DNA of 64,000 nt from Wocania arenilitoris (GCF_021728535.1 NZ_JAKKDU010000011.1:84121-148120), one strand, 5' to 3'; counted from the first letter of the stretch, positions 17,316 through 27,855 are shown. Notes: generated by a model from the letters alone, not told the origin. A program made the numbers and translations.

Positions 17316-20282
17316 TTAAAATGCTACGTTTAAACCAAATAATACGGTTCTACTCTTTGGGTAACTATAGTAATCGATACCAAAAGATTGAATACCATCA
17401 ATGGCACTTGGTGTGTTAATCTCAGGATCATACCCGCTATAATCTGTAATAGTAAATAAGTTTTGTCCTGTAATAGAGAGACGAATGTCGTTCACTAGAT
17501 TTTCAATCCCCAGTAAACCAGGGTCTAATCTATAGCCCAGTGTAGCATTGTTTAACCTTAAGTAACTGCCATCTTCTATATAACGAGTGGAAACCGTATT
17601 TGAGTTTGTAGAAGCTTCGTCTAAGAATTCTACTGCTCTATCAGTCGTATTGAAAGAGTTTGCCAACTGCCCTTTGTTAAATATAGTCATAGCAACATGG
17701 TTATAAATTTGATTACCCTGTACACCATTAAAATTTAGACCTAGATCAAACTTCTTATATTTAAGATTAAAATATAACGAGTAAATATAATCTGGTAGCG
17801 CATGCCCCGTAACATAACGGTCATTATCTAAAATCTCACCATCATTGTTTATATCTCTAAAGGTATTTAAACCATCTGAGCCTATTCCAGTAAATTCTAG
17901 CGTATAAAAAGAGCCTATTGATTCACCATTAAGCGCTCCATTTATGGTGGCATCTGTTTGCCCTGATCCTCTTGCTGCACCAGTAGTTAATATTTTAAAT
18001 GGTGAGTTCATCACTTCATTATTGGTTATTGAAATATTACCTCCAATGTTATATGAGAAATCTCCATTTTGATCGCTTTGATAATCTAAGGCTAGTTCAA
18101 TTCCGTTATTTTTAATTTCCATATATGGAATATTAGTCCAATATCTATCGGTAGGGTTAATAGGATCTGCTGGTGTAACCTCTAATAAAATATTTTCGGA
18201 AACTTTATTAAAATAATCCAGCGTACCTGTTAACTTACTACCAAATAATGAAAAATCTAAACCAATATTAAATTGCGTAGATACTTCCCATTGGATGTCT
18301 GGGTTTGCCAAACGTGTATAAATAGAACCATAAGGGTAAGAACTTAGGTCAGTGGCATCAGGGGTTAATGGATAGGTGTCATCATTCCTAATACTTTCTG
18401 TAAAACTAGCTTTTGTTATTTTTGAAGGAATTTCTTGATTACCGGTTTGCCCCCAAGTTGCTCTTAATTTAAGATTGTTTATAACTTCTGATGACGACAG
18501 AAAATCTTCTTCAGTTATATTCCAACCTAATGCAAAGGAGGGGAAATACCCATACTTGTTATTTTCACCAAACTTAGATGACCCATCTGCTCTTAAAGTG
18601 GCTGTCACCAAATACTTACTGTTATACGAATAATTTACTCTACCAAAAAAAGATTGTAGTTCATTTTTAACTGCAAAAGATCCTTGTCTTGCATCTGGTC
18701 CTCCAGCTGCTTCAGTTTGGTATCTTGGCTCTACTCCATTATCTGGAAAACCCTCTAGATAATAACTTTTTCCACTTACCTCAGTTTTTTGAAAGGAATG
18801 TCCACCCAAGAATGTGAAACTATGCAAATCCTTATCAAAATTATAAGTTATCGTATTTTCTACTAAGGTATTACTATTTTGCGTAGTATTAGAATCTAAA
18901 GAACCTAGTTCAAAATTATCCACTGCTGGATACGGAATCCATTGTCTATCTCTATTTGTAGAAGAATAGTCTATCCCAAGATTTATCTTATAAGTTAAAC
19001 CTTTAACAATTCTATAGGAGGGAGAAATATTTGCTAAAATACGGTAGTTATCAGAAAAATCTCCATAAAGGCTTTCTTGTACTAAAGGATTAAGGATATC
19101 ATTAGTTAAAATAGTTGTGAGTTCTCCATTTGTTCTAACAGGGTCGGTAGGATTCATGCCCAACATCCTATTTACAATACCGTTTGCATCTGGTCTGGTA
19201 TTATCAATTTTACTACCGGTTAAATTAAATTCTACTTTAAACTTATCGTCTAAAGCCCTTTGAGTTAAATTTAAACGCCCAGAATAACGCTTTAAATGAC
19301 TGTTTCTAAAAATCCCTTCCTGATCATCAACACCAAAGGATGCTGCATAAGTAGATTTATCGGTTCCTCCACTCATTGAAAAGTTTATATTTTTGGAAAT
19401 GGCCGTTCGTGTTAATTCATCTTGCCAATCTGTATTAGCACCACCATCAGTTAATACACCTCCAGCAGCCACAACTTGCTGACGAAATTCGCTAGCAGAA
19501 AAAACATCTACCTTGTTTGACAATGTTGAAAATGCTGTAGATACAGAAAGATTCATTTGAGTTTTACCACTCCTACCTTTTTTTGTGGTTATTACAATAA
19601 CCCCATTCGCCGCTCTTGCGCCATAAATGGCTGCTGCAGAGGCATCTTTAAGCACATCAATACTTGCAATGTCTTGTGGATTGATAAAGTTTAATGGATT
19701 GGTAGACATTCCGTTACCAGAATTATCTATAGGGAATCCATCAATAACATATAGCGGTGTTGAACCAGAACGTAAAGTACCTACACCACGAATAATAATA
19801 TCTTGTGAAGAACCTGGTTCACCACTTGCAGAGGTTACATTAACACCAGATACTTTACCTTGTAAAAGTTGACCTGCATTGGCTACAACCCCTTTATTAA
19901 AGTCTTCACTTTTTATAGAACTTATAGCGCCTGTTACATCCTTTCTTTTTTGTGTTCCATAACCTACTACAACAATACTTTCTAATTCTTCCGCATCTGC
20001 TAAAAGAGTTACGGTCAAAGGATCAAAGTTCGCAATAGTAATTTGTTGAGAGGTCATTCCTAAGAAAGAAAAAACAAGAACATCTCCCACTGCTGCTTCA
20101 ATGGAAAAGTTTCCGTCAAAATCGGCTACTACGCCTTTTGTAGTTCCTTGTACTACCACATTAACTCCTGATAGTGGAACTCCTGATTCATCAGTTACAG
20201 AACCTGTAACTGTGCTCTGTGCTACAGCTCCCTGAACACATAGAAATGCAACAATTAAGTTGTAAAAAATAGTTTTAATCAT
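17316..20282 (-). CDS. susC: SusC/RagA-family TonB-dependent outer-membrane transporter
   Basis: The 988-residue protein has a signal peptide ending GAVAQ, a carboxypeptidase-regulatory-like domain at about 23-100 (GSVTDESGVPLSGVNVVVQG), the SusC motif ESIVVVGYGTQKRKDVTG, a plug with LQGKVSGVNVTSASGEPG and IRGVGTLRSGSTPLYVIDG, then a beta-barrel ending in FGLNVAF with terminal Phe. There is no STN domain, so it is not of the sigma/anti-sigma signalling type. It would import the SusD-bound ligand using TonB energy. A LacI-type palindrome at 20393-20408 lies 111 bp upstream of the start and matches those in front of the iol genes, so expression is probably tied to the regulator at 33316. Confidence 0.96.
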   Translation of the reverse strand: MIKTIFYNLIVAFLCVQGAVAQSTVTGSVTDESGVPLSGVNVVVQGTTKGVVADFDGNFSIEAAVGDVLVFSFLGMTSQQITIANFDPLTVTLLADAEELESIVVVGYGTQKRKDVTGAISSIKSEDFNKGVVANAGQLLQGKVSGVNVTSASGEPGSSQDIIIRGVGTLRSGSTPLYVIDGFPIDNSGNGMSTNPLNFINPQDIASIDVLKDASAAAIYGARAANGVIVITTKKGRSGKTQMNLSVSTAFSTLSNKVDVFSASEFRQQVVAAGGVLTDGGANTDWQDELTRTAISKNINFSMSGGTDKSTYAASFGVDDQEGIFRNSHLKRYSGRLNLTQRALDDKFKVEFNLTGSKIDNTRPDANGIVNRMLGMNPTDPVRTNGELTTILTNDILNPLVQESLYGDFSDNYRILANISPSYRIVKGLTYKINLGIDYSSTNRDRQWIPYPAVDNFELGSLDSNTTQNSNTLVENTITYNFDKDLHSFTFLGGHSFQKTEVSGKSYYLEGFPDNGVEPRYQTEAAGGPDARQGSFAVKNELQSFFGRVNYSYNSKYLVTATLRADGSSKFGENNKYGYFPSFALGWNITEEDFLSSSEVINNLKLRATWGQTGNQEIPSKITKASFTESIRNDDTYPLTPDATDLSSYPYGSIYTRLANPDIQWEVSTQFNIGLDFSLFGSKLTGTLDYFNKVSENILLEVTPADPINPTDRYWTNIPYMEIKNNGIELALDYQSDQNGDFSYNIGGNISITNNEVMNSPFKILTTGAARGSGQTDATINGALNGESIGSFYTLEFTGIGSDGLNTFRDINNDGEILDNDRYVTGHALPDYIYSLYFNLKYKKFDLGLNFNGVQGNQIYNHVAMTIFNKGQLANSFNTTDRAVEFLDEASTNSNTVSTRYIEDGSYLRLNNATLGYRLDPGLLGIENLVNDIRLSITGQNLFTITDYSGYDPEINTPSAIDGIQSFGIDYYSYPKSRTVLFGLNVAF

Positions 20283-20392
20283 AAGTTTTTTAGTTTAATT
20301 TTTTATAGACTTTTGAGTTAACATAAGTTTTGTTTGAACCTCAAAGCAAGAATAAAAAGTTGAAAACGAAAAAAAAACGACCAAAAAACTCT

Positions 20393-20408
20393 ATGCAAAC
20401 CTTTGCAT
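20393..20408. promoter_or_regulatory. LacI-type operator upstream of susC
   Basis: ATGCAAACCTTTGCAT is a 16-base near-palindrome. It is the exact reverse complement of the site at 34510-34525 and shares the TGCAAA/TTTGCA arms with the site at 33271-33286. It lies 111 bp before the susC start. The LacI-family gene at 33316-34344 is the obvious candidate to bind it. Confidence 0.78.
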
Positions 20409-20548
20409 AAATGCCATTTTCACAAAAAGAAAAGAGATTTTTCTTAAAAAATCCTTTAATAAAATTTTAAATTAACGTCAATTTCAAAAATCGCGAGATA
20501 ACTTCGCTAAAATTTACACAAAATCAACACCCTAAAAACAGGATTTAA

Positions 20549-22402
20549 TTAGTCCTTTTTTATGGCTGTTATTAACCCATTTTTAAGGTCTATTTTAAAG
20601 TGATCTGACGGAACTCCAGAAAAATGCTTTTGAAATATCTGAGCAAACTCTCTTAGGGCATCATTTACACCTGAATTTTCAATTTTAGCCAAGTAATTTA
20701 GTAGAATTTTATATTGCTTTATTCTCTTATCTCCAATATCTTTTAAAGACAGGTGATCTCCATTTTGTAGGCGGTAGAAATCAAATATAAAATCATAACC
20801 ATTCCATTCCTCAAAATCTTTAATTCCTAAATCATTGCTTTCTAACTCTTTTATAATAAGCGCATTGCTTATTCCTTGCGTGGCTTTTTTTAATAAACTT
20901 TTTCCATTTTCTTTCAGTATCAATTCTCTTAAAGATTCTGGCCAGTCTTCGGGAAGAAACCTTAGACGAACTAATTCTTTTAAGTGCCAATTGACATATT
21001 CTTGATAGTTCTTAGTTTCTAGAATTTCCTTATTCCACACATCTTTATGATTATTTTCTAAATAACTATATTCCAATTCGTAAAGGGAAAATAATTCATT
21101 AAACCTTGACACGGTATTCAATTGAACGGTTTCAACTTCTATAATATCGTCAGACTCAATTGTTAAAATCTTATATCCTGCAGGATACGCTGCTAGCGAT
21201 GGGGATTGTATGTTTACCAACACATTTCCTTTTTCTGTATTATGAACGCCCGTGTCGTTAATATGCATATGACCTCCAATATGCAATTTAAGCCCAGCAT
21301 CAGCAAAAATTTGAGCAACACTTACTTTTGGAACTCTATGCAATTGAATTTTATTACTGCCAAAAACACTTTTTTTAAGGTCTGAACTACCATCATTAAA
21401 TTCCACCATAGGATAATGGCTAAATGCCATAAGTAGTTTACCTTTTTTCTCAGCCTCTTTCACTACACGACTTGTCCATTGCATTAAATGTTTTTTGTGA
21501 GTAAGCACATTATTATATCCAATACTTGCTCCTTTGTAATTTTTAGGATTACTAGAAACAGTATCAGCTCCTTTTACAGGTACATAAGTATTGCCATCTA
21601 ATGCCAATAACCAAATACCTTCAATAGGTTCTACCAAATAACTTACATCTGGCACTTTTAATCTTTCAGAAACATTATATTGCCTCAAACTTAACGCTGA
21701 TGATTTAACTGCTTTATCAAATGTATAGTCATCATATTTATAATCAGAATAGGGAGTTTCCCAGTATATAAATTTCTTATTTGGGAAAAATCCATAATCA
21801 GAAAGCTCATTTAAAATACTGTCGTATCCCCATTCTTTAATATCTTCTGTAATTATTGGTTTTAGCCCTTTACCATTATAGAGGCCTTCTTTACTATAAA
21901 TGGCTTGAGACTGCCCTCCTTCTCCTAAAAAGTCACTCTTCCCAGCTTCTATATCAAATGGTCTAACCGGGTCATGATTTCCCGTTATAGTTAAAAAGGT
22001 AATATCATGTCCCTTTGAATACCTATCCAGAATTTTTCTTAGACCTCTAACATTTATGGGTTGTCCATCATCTGTGAAATCACCTGGGAGTGCCACTATT
22101 TTGATCCCTCGTTTCACAACATCCTCCAACGCTTCTAAAAAAGCATAATAATTCTCATTAAATAGTCTAGTAGAATGCAATTGCGCATCCATAGTTCTAA
22201 TTGTATTATACTTATCAGTTGAAGGGTTTTTGACACCTTTATAATCTATATCAGAAAAGATAGCATGAACGTCATGTAAATGAACATCTGCCATAAAGGC
22301 AATTCTTGTTTTCGCCACATTCTCCACGTTCTGTTTCTTACATGACAGGACTGTAAAAGTGATAGCAATAGTGACCAAAAAGTAAATTGAATAGCGAATC
22401 AT
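20549..22402 (-). CDS. Calcineurin-like metallophosphatase lipoprotein
   Basis: The 617-residue product has a lipobox leader (ITFTVLSC, Cys21). Residues about 30-400 carry the complete metallophosphatase motif set: MADVHLHDVH, ALPGDFTDDG, TITGNHDPVRPF, FSHYPMVEF and IGGHMHINDTG, which bind two metals. The remaining C-terminal 200 residues are helical and unrecognised. Such enzymes cleave phosphomonoesters or diesters, including glycerophosphodiesters and nucleotides. It stands downstream of the HAD gene and upstream of susC, within the run that contains inositol catabolism. A role in freeing phosphate from imported inositol phosphates or glycerophosphoinositol in the periplasm is a reasonable inference but not shown. 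Confidence 0.9.
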   Translation of the reverse strand: MIRYSIYFLVTIAITFTVLSCKKQNVENVAKTRIAFMADVHLHDVHAIFSDIDYKGVKNPSTDKYNTIRTMDAQLHSTRLFNENYYAFLEALEDVVKRGIKIVALPGDFTDDGQPINVRGLRKILDRYSKGHDITFLTITGNHDPVRPFDIEAGKSDFLGEGGQSQAIYSKEGLYNGKGLKPIITEDIKEWGYDSILNELSDYGFFPNKKFIYWETPYSDYKYDDYTFDKAVKSSALSLRQYNVSERLKVPDVSYLVEPIEGIWLLALDGNTYVPVKGADTVSSNPKNYKGASIGYNNVLTHKKHLMQWTSRVVKEAEKKGKLLMAFSHYPMVEFNDGSSDLKKSVFGSNKIQLHRVPKVSVAQIFADAGLKLHIGGHMHINDTGVHNTEKGNVLVNIQSPSLAAYPAGYKILTIESDDIIEVETVQLNTVSRFNELFSLYELEYSYLENNHKDVWNKEILETKNYQEYVNWHLKELVRLRFLPEDWPESLRELILKENGKSLLKKATQGISNALIIKELESNDLGIKDFEEWNGYDFIFDFYRLQNGDHLSLKDIGDKRIKQYKILLNYLAKIENSGVNDALREFAQIFQKHFSGVPSDHFKIDLKNGLITAIKKD

Positions 22403-22512
22403 TGTTCGTCTTTTTTTTATAATTAATCTCTTAAAATTCTTAATATAGTGTTAGTAATCTACTATTTTCAACATAAAGAAAGAGGTTAGCAAAAACTACT
22501 GACCTCATCGAT

Positions 22513-23154
22513 TTAATGACTTATTAATACATTAAGTTGATTCATATCATTAAAGACCATAGCTCCCATTTCAGTGAATTTCTTTTTATTATGCCCTTTA
22601 GTATATGCATAAGTATCAAACCCGCCGGAAATGGCTGCTTCTATTCCATAGATACTATCTTCAATAACAACACATTCTTTTGGTTTAAAACCCATTTTTT
22701 TTGCCGCAAATAAATAAATTTCAGGTTCTGGCTTCCAACTCCCTATATCATAAGAACTGAATATGCGCTCTTCAGAAAATTTATGGATGAGATCAACCGT
22801 AGTCAGGTTAAGTATTATTTTATTTCTTGGTCCACTTGAAGCCACACAAAATGGTACTGTTAATTCGTTTATGACTTTGTGAATCCCTTTAATAGGTTTA
22901 AGATCTCTTTTAAAAGATTCAAAAGTTTTTTGCCTAAACTCTGTTTCAAAATTAGCAGGAATCTTTTGGTTAATTCTGATTTCTATATATTCTATAATAT
23001 TTCTAAGTGATTTCCCTGAAAACGTTTCAATAATAGTATTCCATTTAAGTGATAACCCTAAATTGTCTGCCATTTCTTGTAATACCATACAAGAAATAGC
23101 TTCACTATCCACTAATACGCCATCACAATCAAAAATGACACACTTATATTTCAT
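22513..23154 (-). CDS. HAD-superfamily phosphatase or phosphomutase (beta-PGM-like)
   Basis: The 213-residue cytoplasmic protein has the HAD motifs in order: FDCDGVLVDSE (nucleophile Asp9 and acid Asp11), a helical cap, VASSGPRNK (motif II), SWKPEPEIYLFAAKKMG (motif III Lys) and CVVIEDSIYGIEAA (motif IV). This is the beta-phosphoglucomutase-like subgroup, which includes sugar phosphatases and phosphomutases. It is placed between the SSS symporter and the metallophosphatase on the same strand. In the iol context it might dephosphorylate an inositol phosphate or a pathway by-product, but family resemblance alone cannot tell. Confidence 0.9.
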   Translation of the reverse strand: MKYKCVIFDCDGVLVDSEAISCMVLQEMADNLGLSLKWNTIIETFSGKSLRNIIEYIEIRINQKIPANFETEFRQKTFESFKRDLKPIKGIHKVINELTVPFCVASSGPRNKIILNLTTVDLIHKFSEERIFSSYDIGSWKPEPEIYLFAAKKMGFKPKECVVIEDSIYGIEAAISGGFDTYAYTKGHNKKKFTEMGAMVFNDMNQLNVLISH

Positions 23155-23237
23155 GTGTTTATACTATTTTAGTTGTTACATAAAACATCTATACAATCAT
23201 TTCAAAGCACAATAAGTTTTTCACCTAAGAAGTTTCA

Positions 23238-24815
23238 TCAATTTTGTCCTAAAAGAATATAAATCAAGAGCGTTACAGCGCAAAGTGCTATAGACATATG
23301 TTTGGTGTACTTCCATTCTTTCATATCCAAAATATGTAAATCTTTAGCTTTAAACTCTTTATCCTGTGGGTAAAAATAGGAAACTCCAAACATTACCAGC
23401 AAATTAAGAATGAATTCAATACCCCAAATATGAATAAAATGGATATCTGTTTTAAGGATAAAAGTTGTTGTTATGTAAAATGCTAGCCCAACAAACAAAG
23501 CTGCTTTGGCACCTGCGGCAGAAATCTTTTTAAGAAAGAAGCCCGCTAACATTATGGAGGCTATTGGAATAAAGAAAATACCATTTAGTTGCTGGAGTAA
23601 TTGATACAATCCATCTGGTGCGTTTGCCACCATTGGCGCTACCATAATGGCAAAAACGGCTAAAATTGTGGAAGTTAATTTACCAACCTTCACCAATTTT
23701 TTATCCGTGCTATTCTTTCCAAGGTGTCTTTTATATACATCAATACTGAAAATAGTTGCAGCACTGTTTAGTACACTATTAAATGTACTTAGTACAGCAC
23801 CCATTACCACAGCGGCAAACAAACCAACTAAACCTACAGGTAAAACTTTTTTAATAAGTTCTGGGTAAATCATATCTTGTTTGTCAAAAAGGGAATCTCC
23901 GTAATAGTAAAAACCAATGACACCAGGTAAAATAATTATTATTGGAACTAGTATTTTTAAAACTCCAGTATATAGAAGCCCCTTTTGGGCTTCAACCAAA
24001 TTCTTTGCTCCTAAAGCTCTTTGAATGATAGTTTGGTTCATACTCCAGAAGTAGAGTTGATTAATAATCAAACCTGTAAACAATACTCCAAAAGGCATTA
24101 CAGAATCCTTAGCTCCAATAACATTAAACTTTTCAGGACTATGTTCATATACCTTTGTTAATCCTGCCAATGGATTACCATCTCCAATACTTATAAGAGC
24201 AATTAAAGGTATGGCCAATCCTCCTATTAATAAACCATACCCATTGATTGTGTCTGAAATAGCTACAGCCTTTAATCCTCCAAAAATAGCATAAATAGAC
24301 CCTATTGCTCCAATTCCTATAACTGTAACCCATAGGCCTTGATCTTGAGATACTCCTAAAACTTCTGAAATATTAAAAATGCTTTCTAAATTAATAGCTC
24401 CTGTATACAACACTATTGGTAATAAGGTTACAACAAATGAAATCATTAAAAAAAGTGCAACTAATGTTCTAGTAGCATTATCAAAACGTTTTTCAAGATA
24501 TTGCGGGATTGTTGTAAGTCCCATTTTCAAATATTTAGGCACAAAATATATAGCAGCTGCAACCAATGCTAATGCTGAGGTGACTTCCCAAGCTATAATG
24601 ATGAAGCCATTTTTATATGAAGAACCATTCATTCCAATAAGATGCTCGGTAGAAATATTGGTAAGTAACATAGATCCTGCAATTACCACGCCTGTAAGAC
24701 TACGCCCGCCTAAAAAATATCCATCCTGAGAATCTAACTTCTCATTTTTTAGTTTATACCATGAATAAATGGCAACAAAAGCAATAAAGCCTATAAAAGT
24801 TAAAGCAGTATACAT
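23238..24815 (-). CDS. Sodium:solute symporter (SSS family), likely myo-inositol transporter
   Basis: The 525-residue protein has about 14 hydrophobic helices, a typical SSS length, with GYFLGGRSLTGVVIAGSMLLTNISTEHLIG at the first helices and LSTFNSVLNSAATIFSIDVYKR in the Na+ site region. It groups by eye with the SGLT/SMIT-like branch of bacterial SSS proteins. Its position directly downstream of iolD (79 bp) inside the inositol run makes myo-inositol the most likely substrate. It is the intact paralogue of the broken symporter at 867-1949, which sits beside a MIOX remnant, giving a second independent link to inositol. Confidence 0.92.
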   Translation of the reverse strand: MYTALTFIGFIAFVAIYSWYKLKNEKLDSQDGYFLGGRSLTGVVIAGSMLLTNISTEHLIGMNGSSYKNGFIIIAWEVTSALALVAAAIYFVPKYLKMGLTTIPQYLEKRFDNATRTLVALFLMISFVVTLLPIVLYTGAINLESIFNISEVLGVSQDQGLWVTVIGIGAIGSIYAIFGGLKAVAISDTINGYGLLIGGLAIPLIALISIGDGNPLAGLTKVYEHSPEKFNVIGAKDSVMPFGVLFTGLIINQLYFWSMNQTIIQRALGAKNLVEAQKGLLYTGVLKILVPIIIILPGVIGFYYYGDSLFDKQDMIYPELIKKVLPVGLVGLFAAVVMGAVLSTFNSVLNSAATIFSIDVYKRHLGKNSTDKKLVKVGKLTSTILAVFAIMVAPMVANAPDGLYQLLQQLNGIFFIPIASIMLAGFFLKKISAAGAKAALFVGLAFYITTTFILKTDIHFIHIWGIEFILNLLVMFGVSYFYPQDKEFKAKDLHILDMKEWKYTKHMSIALCAVTLLIYILLGQN

Positions 24816-24893
24816 GGCTAATTATTTTTAATGTTATTGAAAATTAATAATTCGTGTTTTTTCTTGAAAGATATAGTTTCCTAGAAAACTACA

Positions 24894-26771
24894 TTAGTAA
24901 TAATATTTTTGCTTCTTTTTATGTTCCACAAAATCTTTAAAAGCTTTGTTCACAGTTTCCATTTCTGACACTTCAGAAATAGGAACTTCCCACCATCCAT
25001 AACCATCAACACCTTGATATCTATCGCAAGTTGTATAAATAACTGTAGTTTTATTAATTTTTTTAGCTGCTTTTAGAGCTTCTGTTAAATCATTGTAATC
25101 TGAGCATTCAATAACATGAGCTCCTAAACTTCTGGCATTATCAGCCAGATTTATTGGTAAGATCGCTTCAGATACTACCTCATCACCTTCTATCTTTTGT
25201 GAATCAGGATTTCTGAATAAATATCTGGTACCATAACCTTCACTCCCTAAACTTCGTGAAAGTGCTCCAATACTTTTATAGCCATCATTATCTATTAAAA
25301 CAATCGTCATTTTATATCCTTCTTGGATAGAACTTACAATCTCTTGTGAAAGCATTAAATAACTGCCATCACCAACCATCACATAAATTTCACGACTGGG
25401 GTCTGCCATCTTAGCGCCTAGACCGCCCGCAATTTCGTATCCCATACAGGAATATCCATATTCTAAATGGAAGCTCTTACTGCTTTTTGTTCTCCATAAT
25501 TTATGTAAATCTCCTGGCAAACTTCCTGCTGCACACAAAACAACGTCATTATCATCAGCAAACTCATTCACTGCTCCAATGATTTCACCCTGACTCAAAA
25601 GATTATCATGTCTATAATTGTAAATTTCTGAAACTTTGGCTTCCCATGTTTGATTAAATTCTCTAACTCTGTTACTATAATGATCACTTACTTGATAATC
25701 TTTAAGTAGCTCCAACAACTCTTCTAATGTTGCCTTAGCATCTCCTTGAAGCATTAAACCGCCATGTTTAGCGGCATCAAATTCTGTAACATTAATGTTT
25801 AAAAATTTGACATCTGGATTTTGAAAGGCCGTTTTTGAAGCGGTTGTGAAATCACTATAACGTGTTCCAAGTCCAATTACTAAATCTGCTTCTTCAGAAA
25901 TTATATTGGCACCTGGTGTACCAGTAGCTCCAACCGCACCCAATTGATGTGGATCATCATATTTTAAAGCTCCTTTACCTGCAAAGGTCTCTGCTACTGG
26001 AATATTTGTTTGATAAACCAATGACTTTAAAACATCTAAAGCTTCACTATAGTGAGCTCCTCCGCCTGCTATTATCAATGGTTTTTTACTAGATTTAATA
26101 AGCTCTACTGCTTTTTTTAACTGAGATATATCTGGTCTCTGTCTGACTACCACCCATGTTTTTTTCTTGAAAAATTCTACTGGGAAATCGAAAGCTTCTG
26201 CTTGAACGTCTTGAGGTATTGCTAAAGTAACTGTTCCTGTCTCTGAAGGAGAAGTTAAAACTCTCATAACCTCTGGTAGAGCAAACAATATTTGTTCTGG
26301 TCTGTTAATTCTATCCCAGTATTTTGAAATTGGTTTAAAACAATCATTAACTGAAACATCCTGAGATTGAGATGATTCCAGTTGTTGTAACACTGGTGAC
26401 ACATTTCTTTTGGCAAAAATGTCTCCGGGTATTAAAAGTACAGGTAATCTATTTATTGTAGCTCCTGCTGCGGCAGTTAGCATATTTGTTGCTCCAGGAC
26501 CTATAGATGTTGTACATATAAATGTACTCAACCTATTTTTCATCTTAGCATAAGCTGCTGAAGTATGAACCATAGACTGTTCGTTTCTACATTGGTAATA
26601 TTTTAGATCATTTTGTTGTTGGATGGCTTGTCCCATTCCGGCTACATTTCCATGTCCTAAAATACCAAAACATCCTGCAAAAAATTTGTTTTCAATACTA
26701 TCACGTTCTACATACTGCTGATTAAGGTATTTTATCACAGCTTGTGCTACTGTTAATCTTATTGTTTTCAT
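24894..26771 (-). CDS. iolD: 3D-(3,5/4)-trihydroxycyclohexane-1,2-dione hydrolase IolD
   Basis: IolD opens the ring of the diketo intermediate to 5-deoxy-D-glucuronate with thiamine diphosphate. The likely start is ATG at 26771 (MKTIRLTVAQAVIKYLN), the family's usual N-terminus; the longer frame from 26801 adds ten residues without support. The 625-residue protein has the TPP-enzyme layout: an N-terminal pyrimidine-binding domain (FAGCFGILGHGNVAGMGQA, with the activating Glu in the next segment RNEQSMVHTSAAYA), a central NAD/FAD-like domain (PLIIAGGGAHYS), and a C-terminal diphosphate domain with VMVGDGSYLM followed by IDNDGYKSI. It follows iolG by 35 bp. Confidence 0.96.
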   Translation of the reverse strand: MKTIRLTVAQAVIKYLNQQYVERDSIENKFFAGCFGILGHGNVAGMGQAIQQQNDLKYYQCRNEQSMVHTSAAYAKMKNRLSTFICTTSIGPGATNMLTAAAGATINRLPVLLIPGDIFAKRNVSPVLQQLESSQSQDVSVNDCFKPISKYWDRINRPEQILFALPEVMRVLTSPSETGTVTLAIPQDVQAEAFDFPVEFFKKKTWVVVRQRPDISQLKKAVELIKSSKKPLIIAGGGAHYSEALDVLKSLVYQTNIPVAETFAGKGALKYDDPHQLGAVGATGTPGANIISEEADLVIGLGTRYSDFTTASKTAFQNPDVKFLNINVTEFDAAKHGGLMLQGDAKATLEELLELLKDYQVSDHYSNRVREFNQTWEAKVSEIYNYRHDNLLSQGEIIGAVNEFADDNDVVLCAAGSLPGDLHKLWRTKSSKSFHLEYGYSCMGYEIAGGLGAKMADPSREIYVMVGDGSYLMLSQEIVSSIQEGYKMTIVLIDNDGYKSIGALSRSLGSEGYGTRYLFRNPDSQKIEGDEVVSEAILPINLADNARSLGAHVIECSDYNDLTEALKAAKKINKTTVIYTTCDRYQGVDGYGWWEVPISEVSEMETVNKAFKDFVEHKKKQKYYY

Positions 26772-26806
26772 TATTTCTAAACTAGTGTAAAACTTCATCA
26801 AAATAT

Positions 26807-27841
26807 TTATTTTAACATTTGAATCTTTTGGAATTGGTTAATTTCAGACAATTTAACCGGTCTATTTTCCTTAAGAGACTTTATTGCTGCTAACCCTATT
26901 TTTAAAGATTGTAGTCCATCATTTCCACTAGCTGGGACTTCAGTTCCGTTTTTTAAACTCTTAATATAATCACTCATTTCAGTTTTATAAGCTTCTGCAT
27001 AACGTTCTAAAAAGAAATGTAAAGGAAGAGATCCTTGACTTCCTTGACTAGTGAATAGTTGGTGCGAATCGTGTAAATTATTCTCTGCCTTAACCATTCC
27101 CTTAGACCCAAATACCTCAACTCTTTGGTCATATCCATAAGCTGCCTCTCTACTATTGTCTATAATAGCCATCGTTCCATCTGTATAGGTAAGCGTTATA
27201 ACTGCAGTATCAATGTCTCCCACATCTCCAATAGCCGGATTAACAAGAACTGCTCCTCTTGCGTATACTTCATCTATTTCTTTGCTTACAATAAAACGCG
27301 CTATATCAAAATCATGAATAGTCATATCTAAAAACAGTCCTCCTGATTTTTCAATATAACTTAAGGGAGGAGCCCCAGGATCTCGACTTGTAATTTTTAC
27401 TAAATGGTGATCTCCTATAGCTCCTTCAGTAACAAGTGCTTTAACTTTTTTGAATTCCTTATCAAAACGTCTATTGAATCCTATCATTAACTTTACACCT
27501 GAACCTTCAACAACATCTAATACTTCAACAATTCTCTGTAAGGAGAGGTCTAATGGTTTTTCGCAAAAAATATGTTTTCCCATTTTTGCGGCTATTTCTA
27601 CATAATCAGCATGAGTATCAGTTGGAGAACAAACTACAACGACATCAATATCTGTTGACGATAACATTTCTTCATATGTAGATGTTACATTTAAAACGCC
27701 TTTTTCTTCGGCATACTTTCGTGATTCTTCCACAGGATCCATAGCAGCAACCACTTTTATACTATTCATTTGAAGTAAATTATCTAAATGAATTTTTCCA
27801 ATTCTTCCAAGGCCCGCCAAGGCAAACTTTAATATCTTCAT
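26807..27841 (-). CDS. iolG: Inositol 2-dehydrogenase (Gfo/Idh/MocA family)
   Basis: The 344-residue protein oxidises myo-inositol to scyllo-inosose with NAD+, the first step of the pathway. The Rossmann motif is GLGRIGKIHLDNL near residue 11, and the family's EKPLDL segment (catalytic Lys) is at about 95. The active-site helix reads SGGLFLDMTIHDFDIARF, with Asp and His of the usual D-x-x-x-H arrangement. It lies 14 bp downstream of iolE. A role with another inositol isomer, as in IolW or IolX, is possible, but it is the only such dehydrogenase in the operon. Confidence 0.94.
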   Translation of the reverse strand: MKILKFALAGLGRIGKIHLDNLLQMNSIKVVAAMDPVEESRKYAEEKGVLNVTSTYEEMLSSTDIDVVVVCSPTDTHADYVEIAAKMGKHIFCEKPLDLSLQRIVEVLDVVEGSGVKLMIGFNRRFDKEFKKVKALVTEGAIGDHHLVKITSRDPGAPPLSYIEKSGGLFLDMTIHDFDIARFIVSKEIDEVYARGAVLVNPAIGDVGDIDTAVITLTYTDGTMAIIDNSREAAYGYDQRVEVFGSKGMVKAENNLHDSHQLFTSQGSQGSLPLHFFLERYAEAYKTEMSDYIKSLKNGTEVPASGNDGLQSLKIGLAAIKSLKENRPVKLSEINQFQKIQMLK

Positions 27842-27855
27842 TCGTGTCTTTTTAT

